Translations under genes and position numbers: made by a program
Notes under the pieces: generated by a model
Database searches by the model: none
Told to the model about the DNA's origin: nothing
The model's input: only the letters and a program-made list of their open reading frames with translations
Shown here: positions 7,835 to 15,399 of the stretch, piece after piece
Position numbering within the stretch: position 1 is the stretch's first letter
Layout of the letters: each line of letters opens with the position of its first letter
Assembly (NCBI RefSeq): GCF_018308945.1
Contig: NZ_CP070501.1
Coordinates: forward strand, 2,232,001 to 2,296,000
Origin: Agrococcus sp. Marseille-Q4369
Lineage (GTDB): Bacteria; Actinomycetota; Actinomycetes; Actinomycetales; Microbacteriaceae
Reading direction: 5' to 3'
Length of the DNA: 64,000 nt

Positions 7835-8116
7835 CTACCGACGACGCTCCGGCGCCCATCGCGCGATCCCGATCCAGCCGCCGACGAGCAGGGTCGCCGA
7901 TGCGCCGAGCGCGACCCAGCCCGCCGCAGCCGGCACCGACGCATCCGCCCCGTCCGAGGCCACGAGCAGCCAGACGCCCGCGGCGGCGAGCGCGACCACG
8001 ACGAGCGCGACCGTGCCGCCGTGCGCGCGGTGCGCGATCGACCCCGCCCACACCCACAGCATGGCGGCGCCGGCCGCGACGAGCAGCGCGGCGACGAGGG
8101 GCACGAGGAGGGGCAC
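7835..8116 (-). CDS. small membrane protein upstream of aspS
   Basis: A 93-residue hydrophobic protein with three predicted transmembrane helices (about residues 2-25, 35-52 and 65-85) and a basic C-terminus. Function unknown. The GTG start is preceded at 6 bases by CAGGAT, so it probably begins the transcript that continues 10 bases later into aspS. No family motif is recognised. Confidence 0.7.
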   Translation of the reverse strand: MPLLVPLVAALLVAAGAAMLWVWAGSIAHRAHGGTVALVVVALAAAGVWLLVASDGADASVPAAAGWVALGASATLLVGGWIGIARWAPERRR

Positions 8117-8154
8117 GCCTCCATCCTGGCGTGCTCAGGCGTCAGCCGGGCTCC

Positions 8155-8211
8155 CCGGCGCCCGGGACGGGCGCCGGCGCTGGGGTCGCGGCGAAGGCCC
8201 GAAAGGGCCTC
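8155..8211 (-). repeat. 57-bp double-hairpin repeat, copy 2 (inverted)
   Basis: On the minus strand this is the same double hairpin as 6413-6469. The short stem is AGGCCC/GGGCCT, followed by the 10-bp stem CCGGCGCCCG/CGGGCGCCGG. Of the six differences from copy 1, two are paired changes that keep the second stem intact. It lies between divergent genes, upstream of both, so unlike copy 1 it cannot be an ordinary terminator. Confidence 0.85.
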
Positions 8212-8245
8212 CGCCCTCAGCTCCACCGCGCATAGACTCCGCAAG

Positions 8246-8251
8246 TACGAT
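8246..8251 (+). promoter_or_regulatory. -10 hexamer TACGAT deciding the phosphatase start
   Basis: TACGAT ends 7 bases before the ATG at 8259 and itself overlaps another in-frame ATG at 8250. If it is the -10 element, the upstream ATG is not transcribed. Confidence 0.4.
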
Positions 8252-8258
8252 GAAGGCC

Positions 8259-8900
8259 ATGCCCGCCCGTCGCCTCCATCTCGTGCGCCATGGCGAGGTG
8301 CACAACCCGGAGCGCATCCTCTACGGGCGGCTGCCCGGCTACCGCCTCTCCGAGCGCGGCGAGCGGATGGCCGAGCTCGCGGCCGAGCACCTCGCGAGCC
8401 GCCCCGTCGTGCGCCTCGCCGCGAGCCCGCTCGAGCGCGCGCAGCAGTCGGCGCAGCCGTGGGCCGATCGCTTCGGGCTCGAGATCCGCACCGAGCACCG
8501 CATCATCGAGCCGACGAACGAGTTCGAGGGCAAGACCTTCGAGGCGAGCGGCGCCCTGCGGCACCCGTCGGCGTGGCCGCTGCTGCGCAACCCCTTCCGC
8601 CCCTCGTGGGGCGAGCCCTACACCGCCATCGCCCAGCGCGTCATCGCCGCGATGGAGGACGCGTGGGACGAGCTCGACGAGTCGGACGACGACGGCGACA
8701 TCGTGATGGTCAGCCACCAGTCGCCCATCTGGATCTCGCACCTCGCACTCGCGGGCAAGCCGCTCTGGCACGACCCGCGCAAGCGCCGCTGCCAGCTCTC
8801 GTCGATCACGAGCTACGTGCGCCGTGACGGCCGCATGGTCGAGGTCGACTACGCCGAGCCCGCCGCGGGCGTCGACGCGGTCGACGCGGGAGCGGTGTGA
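8259..8900 (+). CDS. histidine phosphatase (phosphoglycerate mutase-like) family protein
   Basis: A 213-residue histidine phosphatase. The catalytic RHG motif is seen at about residues 9-11 (LHLVRHGEVHNPE), a second-domain Arg in ASPLERAQQSA, and the second catalytic His in VMVSHQSPIW. The substrate is not evident. It is the first gene of a run that overlaps into tlpA-, ccdA-, resB- and ccsB-like genes, a conserved order in Microbacteriaceae, so it is co-expressed with cytochrome c maturation although probably not part of the machinery. The start at 8250 is an alternative. Confidence 0.88.
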   Translation: MPARRLHLVRHGEVHNPERILYGRLPGYRLSERGERMAELAAEHLASRPVVRLAASPLERAQQSAQPWADRFGLEIRTEHRIIEPTNEFEGKTFEASGALRHPSAWPLLRNPFRPSWGEPYTAIAQRVIAAMEDAWDELDESDDDGDIVMVSHQSPIWISHLALAGKPLWHDPRKRRCQLSSITSYVRRDGRMVEVDYAEPAAGVDAVDAGAV

Positions 8901-9490
8901 GCGGCGTGGCGACGAGGGCCGTTCGACGGATGCGCGTTGGCGCGTTCGCGCTCGCTGCGCTCGCGCTCGCGGGCTGCTCGAGCGCCGACGGCGTGGCCGG
9001 GCAGGTCGGCGACTCGGGCTACATCGCGGGCGACGGCTTCGTGACCGAGGTGCCGCTCGCCGAGCGCCAGGCCCCGGGCGAGTTCGGCGGCCCGCTCGCA
9101 GGCGGCGGGCAGTTCGACTCGTCGGAGCTCGACGGCGTCGCGCTCGTCAACTTCTGGTACGCGGCGTGCCCGCCGTGCCGCGTCGAGGCGCCCGTGCTCG
9201 CCGAGCTGCACGCCGAGTTCGGCGATGAGGTCGACTTCATCGGCGTCAACACGCGCGACGGCGCCGCGCAGGCGACGGCGTTCGAGGAGCAGTTCGGCAT
9301 CGACTACCCGTCGATCCTCGACGACGAGAGCGCCGAGGCGCAGCTCGCCTTCACCGGCATCGTCGCCCCCAACGCCGTGCCCTCGACGCTCGTGCTCGAC
9401 AAGGAGGGCCGCGTCGCGGCGCGCGTCTCGGGCGCCGTCTCCGACACGAGCATCCTCGCGACCCTGCTGCGGGAGGAGCTCGAGCGGTGA
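8897..9490 (+). CDS. TlpA/ResA-like thiol-disulfide lipoprotein
   Basis: A 197-residue membrane-anchored thioredoxin-like protein. It has a signal peptide with the lipobox LALAGC (Cys near residue 27) and a thioredoxin domain with the active site WYAACPPCRVE and the cis-Pro region NAVPSTLVLD. ResA-type proteins reduce the CxxCH motif of apocytochrome c outside the membrane, taking electrons from CcdA. CcdA is encoded immediately downstream with a 4-base overlap. The GTG start itself overlaps the stop of the phosphatase gene by 4 bases. Confidence 0.92.
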   Translation: MSGVATRAVRRMRVGAFALAALALAGCSSADGVAGQVGDSGYIAGDGFVTEVPLAERQAPGEFGGPLAGGGQFDSSELDGVALVNFWYAACPPCRVEAPVLAELHAEFGDEVDFIGVNTRDGAAQATAFEEQFGIDYPSILDDESAEAQLAFTGIVAPNAVPSTLVLDKEGRVAARVSGAVSDTSILATLLREELER

Positions 9491-10281
9491 GCGCCGCTGC
9501 CTCCCTCCTCGCCGCCCCGGCGATCGCCGCCTTCGACGTCGCTTCCTTCGATCCGGCGGGCGCCGTGCTGAGCGGCCAGCTGCTCGTCTCGATCCCGATC
9601 GCGCTGCTCGCCGGCATCGTCTCGTTCGCGAGCCCGTGCATCCTGCCGCTCGTGCCCGGCTACCTCGGCCTCGTCGGCTCGCTCGTCGGCGAGCAGGGCC
9701 AGGGTCGCGGCCGGCTCGTCGGCGGCGTCGGCCTCTTCATCGCCGGCTTCACGCTCGTGTTCGTGCTCGGCAACGCGATCGTCGGGGCCGTGAGCTCGTT
9801 CCTGCTGCAGCACGGCGACACGCTCGTGCGCATCCTCGGCGGCGTGCTCATCGTGCTCGGCCTCGTCTTCGTCGGCCAGTTCTCGTTCCTGCAGCGCGTC
9901 TGGAAGCCGCAGCAGGTCAAGGCGGGCGGCCTGTGGGCGGCGCCGCTCGTCGGCGTCGTCTTCGCGCTCGGCTGGACGCCGTGCTCAGGCCCGACGCTCG
10001 CCGCGATCAGCGCGCTCACCGTCACGACCGGCTCGGCGTGGCAGGGCGCGCTCCTCGGCCTCGCCTACGCGCTCGGCCTCGGCATCCCGTTCCTGCTGCT
10101 CGCGCTCGGCCTCGGCTGGGCCGGCGGCGCCGTCGCGTGGATGCGTCGGCACATCCGGGCGATCAACGTCGCCGGTGGCGCGATGCTCATCGCGATCGGC
10201 GTGCTCATGGTCACCGGCGCGTGGAACGCCATCATGCAGTCCCTCCAGGGTTGGATCGCGAGCGTTGTCACAGTCATCTGA
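9487..10281 (+). CDS. ccdA: CcdA-family cytochrome c biogenesis protein
   Basis: A 264-residue membrane protein with six to seven helices that passes electrons from cytosolic thioredoxin to extracytoplasmic thiol proteins. The redox cysteines are visible in FASPCILPLVPGYL (about residues 47-60) and LGWTPCSGPTL (about 161-171), the two halves of the CcdA repeat. It overlaps the TlpA-like gene by 4 bases and the start of the resB-like gene. Confidence 0.95.
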   Translation: MSAAASLLAAPAIAAFDVASFDPAGAVLSGQLLVSIPIALLAGIVSFASPCILPLVPGYLGLVGSLVGEQGQGRGRLVGGVGLFIAGFTLVFVLGNAIVGAVSSFLLQHGDTLVRILGGVLIVLGLVFVGQFSFLQRVWKPQQVKAGGLWAAPLVGVVFALGWTPCSGPTLAAISALTVTTGSAWQGALLGLAYALGLGIPFLLLALGLGWAGGAVAWMRRHIRAINVAGGAMLIAIGVLMVTGAWNAIMQSLQGWIASVVTVI

Positions 10282-11917
10282 TCCGCTGCGGCCGAGCGAC
10301 CACGTCGACTCCACCGCCACGACCTCGCAGCCGCCGCTCGGCGTGCGCGGCTGGGCGCGCTTCCTCTGGCGCCAGCTCACCTCGATGCGCACCGCGATCG
10401 TGCTGCTGCTCCTGCTCGCGGTCGCCGCGATCCCCGGCAGCCTCGTGCCGCAGGAGTCGAGCGACCCGAACGGCGTCATCCAGGTGCGCGCCGACAACCC
10501 CGAGCTCGTCTGGCTCTACGACGCGCTCTCCCTCCACGACGTCTACTCGAGCCCGTGGTTCTCGGGCATCTACATCCTGCTGTTCACGTCGCTCGTCGGC
10601 TGCGTCGTGCCGCGGCTCGCGCACCACTGGAAGGCGATGCGCGCCAAGCCGCCGCGCACGCCCGCGCGCCTCTCGCGGCTCGTGGGGTTCCAGACCGTGC
10701 CCGGGGACGCATCCGACCTCGACCGCGCCGACCGCGTGCTGCGCCGCCTCGGCTACCGCACCGCCCGCTACGGCGAGTCGGTCTCGGCCGAGCGCGGCTA
10801 CCTGCGCGAGACCGGCAACCTGCTCTTCCACATCTCGATGCTCGGCCTGCTGCTCGTCATCGGCCTCGGCTCGGGCTTCGGCTACGACGGGCAGCGACTG
10901 CTCGTCGAGGGGCGCGGCTTCGCGAACACGCTCTCGAGCTTCGACTCGTTCTCGTCGGGGCAGTGGTTCGACGAGGCCTCGCTCGAGCCGTTCGCGGTCG
11001 TGCTCGACGACCTGCAGGTCGAGTACGAGACCGAGAACCGCGACGCGATCGGCGCGCCGCTCGACTTCACGGCGCTCGTGTCGGTCACCGACGCGGCCGG
11101 CGAGCGCGACGCGCAGATCAAGGTCAACGAGCCGCTGAACGTCGCGGGCGCCGACCTGTACCTCATCTCGAACGGCTACGCGCCGCGAATCTCGGTGCGG
11201 GATGCGTCGGGCGAGGTCGTGTACGACCAGTACACGCCGTTCCTCGCGCAGGACGACGCGATGACGAGCCTCGGCGTCATCAAGCTGCCGGACGGGCTCG
11301 AGGAGCAGCTGGGCCTGCGCGGCTTCTTCTACCCGACCGCGGTGCCGCTCGACACCGGCGCGCTCGCCTCCGCCTACCCCGACCTCGCGAACCCCGTGCT
11401 CTCGCTGCAAGCGTTCGCGGGCGACCTCGGGCTCGACCGCGGGGTCCCGCGCTCGGTGTACGCCCTCGAGACCGACGAGATGACCCAGATCGCCGGCGGC
11501 GACTCCGGGACGGATGCGCTGACGCTCGCACCCGGGCAGACGATCGACATCCCCGGCGGGCTCGGCACCATCACGTTCGAGGACGTGCGGCGCTACGGCG
11601 TCATCGAGGTGCACGTCGACCACACGCAGACCCCGGTGTTCTGGATCACGGTGCTGCTGTTCGTCTCGCTCCTCGCGTCGCTCCTCGTGCCGCGCCGCCG
11701 CTTGTGGGTGAAGGCCGTGGGCGACCGGCTCGAGCTCGCCGGGCTCGCGCGCGGCGAGGACCCGACGCTCGAGCGCGCCGTCGACGACCTCGCGCGACGG
11801 CTCGTCGACGACGCCTCGGCGGCGGGCGACGACGACGCTTCGGCGGCGACGGATGCGGTCGGCGCGACCGCGGGCGAGGCCCGGTCGGCAGGGCTCACTG
11901 ATAGGCCGCGAGAGTAG
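10265..11917 (+). CDS. resB: ResB-like cytochrome c maturation protein
   Basis: A 550-residue system II cytochrome c synthesis protein that partners CcsB/ResC in heme delivery. Two N-terminal helices start at LTSMRTAIVLLLLLAVAAIP and FSGIYILLFTSLVGCV, and a third at LLFHISMLGLLLVIGLG. A large extracytoplasmic domain follows (about residues 210-455), then a last helix at VFWITVLLFVSLLASLLVP and an acidic cytoplasmic tail. The TTG at 10265, within the 3' end of ccdA, is the most likely start; it gives a short cytosolic leader. A GTG about 50 codons later is possible. Confidence 0.9.
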   Translation: MSQSSDPLRPSDHVDSTATTSQPPLGVRGWARFLWRQLTSMRTAIVLLLLLAVAAIPGSLVPQESSDPNGVIQVRADNPELVWLYDALSLHDVYSSPWFSGIYILLFTSLVGCVVPRLAHHWKAMRAKPPRTPARLSRLVGFQTVPGDASDLDRADRVLRRLGYRTARYGESVSAERGYLRETGNLLFHISMLGLLLVIGLGSGFGYDGQRLLVEGRGFANTLSSFDSFSSGQWFDEASLEPFAVVLDDLQVEYETENRDAIGAPLDFTALVSVTDAAGERDAQIKVNEPLNVAGADLYLISNGYAPRISVRDASGEVVYDQYTPFLAQDDAMTSLGVIKLPDGLEEQLGLRGFFYPTAVPLDTGALASAYPDLANPVLSLQAFAGDLGLDRGVPRSVYALETDEMTQIAGGDSGTDALTLAPGQTIDIPGGLGTITFEDVRRYGVIEVHVDHTQTPVFWITVLLFVSLLASLLVPRRRLWVKAVGDRLELAGLARGEDPTLERAVDDLARRLVDDASAAGDDDASAATDAVGATAGEARSAGLTDRPRE

Positions 11918-11920
11918 GAT
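11915..11920 (+). promoter_or_regulatory. -10 hexamer TAGGAT before ccsB, overlapping the resB stop
   Basis: TAGGAT ends 6 bases before the GTG of ccsB. Its TAG is also the resB stop codon. The AGGA core could instead serve as the ribosome binding site, so a leaderless internal promoter is only one reading. Confidence 0.4.
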
Positions 11921-11926
11921 CCCGCC

Positions 11927-12874
11927 GTGCCTCCCGCTGAACTCGACGCCTGGTCGCTGCTGCTCGTGTACTCGGCCATGGCCGTCTACACGCTCGCGTT
12001 CGTCGCCTACGCGGTCGACGTCGCGCGCCGCTCCGCGGCAGCCGCCGTGCCCGAGGAGGCGCGCGAGCTCGTGAGCGCGGGCGCGCCCGGTGCGCCTGCG
12101 CGACCCGCCGCATCCGCCCCCGCCGCCTCTGGGTCAGCCGCCCGTCCGGGCCGCGGCGCGCGCATCGGCTTCGCGCTCATCGTGATCGCGTGGGCGCTGC
12201 ACCTCGGCGGCGCCGTGCTGCGCGGCCTCGCCGCCGGCCGCGTGCCGTGGGCGAACATGTACGAGTTCGCGCTCACGGGCGTCGCCGTCATCGTGGGCGT
12301 CTTCGTACTGTCGCGGCTGTGGCGCGACTTGAACTTCCTCGGCGTGTTCATCTCGGGCCTCGCGACCGTCTTCCTCGGGCTCGCGACCGTCAACTTCTAC
12401 GTCACGCCGACGCCGCTGCCGCCCGCGCTGCAGTCGTACTGGCTCGTCATCCACGTCTTCGTCGCGACGCTCGCGACCGGCTTCTTCGCGCTCGGGTCGG
12501 GCCTCAGCATCCTGCAGCTCATCAAGGAGCGGCGCGACAGCGGCTTCCTGCGGGCGCTGCCCTCGACGGTGCAGCTCGAGGACCTCGCCTACCGCGTCGG
12601 CGTCATCGGCTTCATCTTCTGGACCTTCACGCTCATCGCCGGCGCGATCTGGGCCGAGCACGCGTGGGGCCGCTACTGGGGCTGGGACACGAAGGAGGTC
12701 TGGACCTTCGTGATCTGGGTCGTCTACGCCGGCTACATCCACGCGCGGGCGACGCGCGGCTGGCGCGGCTCGCGCTCGGCGTGGCTGCAGCTCGTCGGCT
12801 TCGCCGCGATCATCTTCAACTACTCGGTCGTCAACCTCTTCTTCAAGGGCCTGCACGCCTACAGCGGCCTCTAG
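11927..12874 (+). CDS. ccsB: CcsB/CcsA-type cytochrome c heme-handling protein
   Basis: A 315-residue integral membrane protein of the heme handling superfamily. The tryptophan-rich heme-binding signature is visible as AWGRYWGWDTKEVWTFVIW at about residues 243-261. Conserved His residues flank it (WVVYAGYIHARAT and LVIHVFVATLATG). It forms the heme export and ligation complex with the ResB-like protein just upstream. The gene ends one base before palindromic repeat copy A, which probably terminates the operon. Confidence 0.94.
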   Translation: MPPAELDAWSLLLVYSAMAVYTLAFVAYAVDVARRSAAAAVPEEARELVSAGAPGAPARPAASAPAASGSAARPGRGARIGFALIVIAWALHLGGAVLRGLAAGRVPWANMYEFALTGVAVIVGVFVLSRLWRDLNFLGVFISGLATVFLGLATVNFYVTPTPLPPALQSYWLVIHVFVATLATGFFALGSGLSILQLIKERRDSGFLRALPSTVQLEDLAYRVGVIGFIFWTFTLIAGAIWAEHAWGRYWGWDTKEVWTFVIWVVYAGYIHARATRGWRGSRSAWLQLVGFAAIIFNYSVVNLFFKGLHAYSGL

Positions 12875-12875
12875 G

Positions 12876-12941
12876 GTCTTCAACCGGATAGCCGGTGGGG
12901 CGAGGAGATATGTGTCGCGCCCTACCGGCCATCCGGTTGAG
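12876..12941 (+). repeat. 66-bp palindromic repeat, copy A
   Basis: An imperfect inverted repeat with a 23-base arm (TCAACCGGATAGCCGGTGGG and three more bases) around a 15-base AT-richer loop containing GAGATATG. It starts one base after the ccsB stop. The same 66 bases occur inverted at 13966-14031, with 61 of 66 identical by hand alignment. It also lies 51 bases downstream of the DUF559 gene, so it could stop transcription from both sides. Confidence 0.9.
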
Positions 12942-12992
12942 TTCGGCTCAACTGACGCGTTCGGGTGAGGAGGCGGTCCACCGCACAGCGTC

Positions 12993-13862
12993 TCAGCCCC
13001 AGATCGGGCGGAGGTGCGCGCGCCGCCGCACCAGGGCCAGCACGATCGACATGACGTAGTCCGGCTGGAAGAGCACTTGCTCGTACGTGAAGCGCAGCAC
13101 GCGGTAACCCATCGCCGTCAGCGCCGCGTCGCGCTCGCGATCCTTCGCCTGCTGCTGCGGCGTCGCGTGCCACAGCTGCGAGTCGATCTCGACGATGAGC
13201 GAGCGGCCGATCCGGAAGTCGGAGAAGTGGCCCGGCCGCGGTTCGAACTGGTGCACGTACCGGATGCCGGCGCGCCGCAGCAGGAGCGCGAACGTCGACT
13301 CCGAGCCTGAGCCCGTCTCACCGCTCGCGCGCTCCAGGCCGCGTCGTCGGTCTCGAGGCAAGCGCGCCGCGAGCTCGCGCACATCCTCCAGCGAGAGGCG
13401 TCCAGAGGTCACCGCGGAGTCTGTCGCGCCGATGACATCGGCCTCTGACACACACGCGGTCGCGACCGCGAGGGCCGTCTCGGGGGCATCGATGCCGAAC
13501 GTCGGTCGCTCCTCCGGCAGCCAGAAGTGCAGGCGGTGCACGGTGATCCCCGCAGCCCGCTCCGAGCGGTCGACGCGCGCGCTGTGCGTCTCGCGGTGCA
13601 CGCGCACGTGAAGGTGCTGCGGCCCGTGCGGTGTCCAGAGGCCGTGCTCGCGGAACGCCGAGACGCAGGTCAGCACGCCGCCCGCCCGCAGCGCCCGCGT
13701 GACGTCGTTGCGCACGCCCGCGAGCGCGAGCCAGCCCCGGAGCGGCGACCAGAGCCGGCCTTCCGCGCGGTGCCGCACGAGCTCGTCGCCCGTGGCGAAG
13801 TCGCGCGCGGCCCGGGTCGTGCAGACGCCGCCGACTGTTCCCATCCACTCGAGGAGCTCCAT
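12993..13862 (-). CDS. DUF559/Vsr-like endonuclease-domain protein with AbiEi-like N-terminus
   Basis: A 289-residue protein. The C-terminal domain (about residues 190-289) has the DUF559 pattern of Vsr/PD-(D/E)xK-like nucleases: SESTFALLLRRAGI, then HFSDFRIG, then LIVEIDSQLWH, with the acidic residues and His in order, then RERDAALTAMGYRVLRFTYEQVL. The N-terminal half resembles the winged-helix transcriptional part of AbiEi-type type IV antitoxins. Such proteins are common in actinobacteria, often alone, and their biological role is unknown. Upstream in-frame sequence is not used because the ATG at 13862 begins the conserved region. It is bracketed by two inverted 66-bp palindromes. Confidence 0.85.
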   Translation of the reverse strand: MELLEWMGTVGGVCTTRAARDFATGDELVRHRAEGRLWSPLRGWLALAGVRNDVTRALRAGGVLTCVSAFREHGLWTPHGPQHLHVRVHRETHSARVDRSERAAGITVHRLHFWLPEERPTFGIDAPETALAVATACVSEADVIGATDSAVTSGRLSLEDVRELAARLPRDRRRGLERASGETGSGSESTFALLLRRAGIRYVHQFEPRPGHFSDFRIGRSLIVEIDSQLWHATPQQQAKDRERDAALTAMGYRVLRFTYEQVLFQPDYVMSIVLALVRRRAHLRPIWG

Positions 13863-13965
13863 GCGCGCACCATGCGCCCACGCGCTGCGCGTCCGCGCGG
13901 CGCGAACGGCCAGATGTGCACAACCCCGCCCGCGCTCCGCTGCCCGCCGCGCCAGTCGAGCGAGC

Positions 13966-14031
13966 CTCAACCGGATAGCCGGTGGGGCGCGAAACATATC
14001 TCCTCGCCCCACCGACTGTCCGGTTGAAGAC
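13966..14031 (-). repeat. 66-bp palindromic repeat, copy B (inverted)
   Basis: On the minus strand it begins directly after the menC stop codon, just as copy A begins one base after the ccsB stop. It has the same 23-base arms and 15-base loop (GAGGAGATATGTTTC on the minus strand). It is a candidate terminator for menC, and it lies 103 bases upstream of the DUF559 start. Confidence 0.9.
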
Positions 14032-15000
14032 TCAGAGGTGGGGGAGCGCCGCCGCGAGCCGCTCGCGCCAGTGCTCGACCCGCTCTGGCGCAGCCGCGTG
14101 CGCCTCGAGCAGCGCGGGGTCGGGGGAGACGCGGCCGACCGGGATGGCGCCGCCGACCGGCACGAGCGGCGCCGCGACATCGGCCGCGAGCAGCGCGCCC
14201 GTGCCGAGCCCGCAGTCGTAGGGCAGCTCGGGCAGCGCGCCAGCGAGCCCGGCGCCCATCGAGAGCCCCACCGACGTGTCGAGCGCCGATGAGACGACCG
14301 CCGGCAGCCCCGCCTCGGCGACGATCTCGAGCGCCGCGCGGATGCCGCCGAGCGGCTGCGCCTTCACCACCACGATGTCGGCGGCACCGGCTCGCGCGAC
14401 GAGCAGCGGGTCCTCCGCCTTCCGAACCGACTCGTCGGCGGCGATCGGGATGTCGAGCTTCCGCACCCGAGAGCGCAGCTCCGCGAGCTCCGGCACGGTC
14501 GCGCACGGCTGCTCGACGTACTCGAGGTCGAAGCGCTCGAGCGCCCGGATCGCCGACTCGGCCTCGTCGAGGTTCCAGCCGCCGTTCGCGTCCAGCCGGA
14601 TGCGCACGTCGGGCAGCAGCGTCCGCACCTCCGCGACGCGCGCGATGTCGTCGGCGAGCACCTGGCCGCGCTCGGCGACCTTGACCTTCACGGTGCGGCA
14701 GCCGTCGTAGCGCGCGAGCACGCCCGCGACCGCGTCGGGCGCGACGGCAGGCAGCGTCGCGTTGACGGGCACCGACTCGCGCATCCGCGCCGGTCGCTCG
14801 CGATCCGCGTCCTCGAGCGCCGCCCGCAGCCAGCGCGCGGCCTCCTCGGCCTCGTACTCGAGGAACGGGCTCCACTCGCCCCAACCGGCGACGCCCGAGA
14901 AGAGCGCCGCCTCCCGCACCTCGACGCCGCGGAAGCGCGTGGCGAGCGGCAGCGACACGACGTGCATGCGGTCGGCGAGCCGCTCGAGGGCGAGGTCCAC
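14032..15000 (-). CDS. menC: o-succinylbenzoate synthase
   Basis: A 322-residue member of the enolase superfamily; it dehydrates SHCHC to o-succinylbenzoate in menaquinone synthesis. Catalytic elements appear in order: KxK in CRTVKVKVAE, metal ligand Asp in IRLDANGGWN, Glu in YVEQPC, Asp in PIAADESV and the second Lys in DIVVVKAQPLGG. Length is normal. The GTG at 15000 is the first start in frame that preserves the N-terminal strand. It is transcribed opposite to menB-menE-menA. It is followed immediately by repeat copy B. Confidence 0.94.
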   Translation of the reverse strand: MDLALERLADRMHVVSLPLATRFRGVEVREAALFSGVAGWGEWSPFLEYEAEEAARWLRAALEDADRERPARMRESVPVNATLPAVAPDAVAGVLARYDGCRTVKVKVAERGQVLADDIARVAEVRTLLPDVRIRLDANGGWNLDEAESAIRALERFDLEYVEQPCATVPELAELRSRVRKLDIPIAADESVRKAEDPLLVARAGAADIVVVKAQPLGGIRAALEIVAEAGLPAVVSSALDTSVGLSMGAGLAGALPELPYDCGLGTGALLAADVAAPLVPVGGAIPVGRVSPDPALLEAHAAAPERVEHWRERLAAALPHL

Positions 15001-15034
15001 GCGCCCATGCTCGCACGCCTGCCATGATCGTCCC

Positions 15035-15367
15035 GTGGAGCTGCCCTGGGTCATCGAGACGCGCGCCGCGCGCACCCGTCGCCGCAACCCGGTCTGGGGC
15101 ATCCTCGCGCTCATCGCCGCGGTGCTGTGCGGGGCGATGCTGCTGCTGTGCTTCGGCATCGCCGTCGTCGACCTCGACGGGCTCGTCGTGTGGCTCCTGC
15201 CGCTGTGGGGCATCTTCACGCTGCTCGGCCTGTGGTTCGCGATCGCGGCGCTCGCGAAGCGCGGCACCGCGAACATCACGATGGCAGCGATCGCCGGCGG
15301 CCTGCTCGTCATCTCCAACCCGGTCGTCTTCCTCATCATCGGCTTCGCGCTCGGCCTCCTGCAGTAG
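15035..15367 (+). CDS. small multi-pass membrane protein, unknown function
   Basis: A 110-residue protein with a basic N-terminus (TRAARTRRRNP) and three predicted helices (about residues 22-45, 50-70 and 80-108). Function unknown. The GTG start has CATGAT ending 6 bases upstream. It precedes the FEMP-family paralogs, but a 32-base gap and a separate promoter-like hexamer suggest its own transcript. Confidence 0.7.
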   Translation: MELPWVIETRAARTRRRNPVWGILALIAAVLCGAMLLLCFGIAVVDLDGLVVWLLPLWGIFTLLGLWFAIAALAKRGTANITMAAIAGGLLVISNPVVFLIIGFALGLLQ

Positions 15368-15399
15368 ACGGCTGCGGATGCGGTGGCATCCTTGGTCGC

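Noticed and set aside
13863-14180. 106-residue N-terminal extension of the DUF559 protein
   Set aside because: It would read through repeat copy B into the 3' end of menC on the same strand, and it is Arg/Ser-rich without conserved features.
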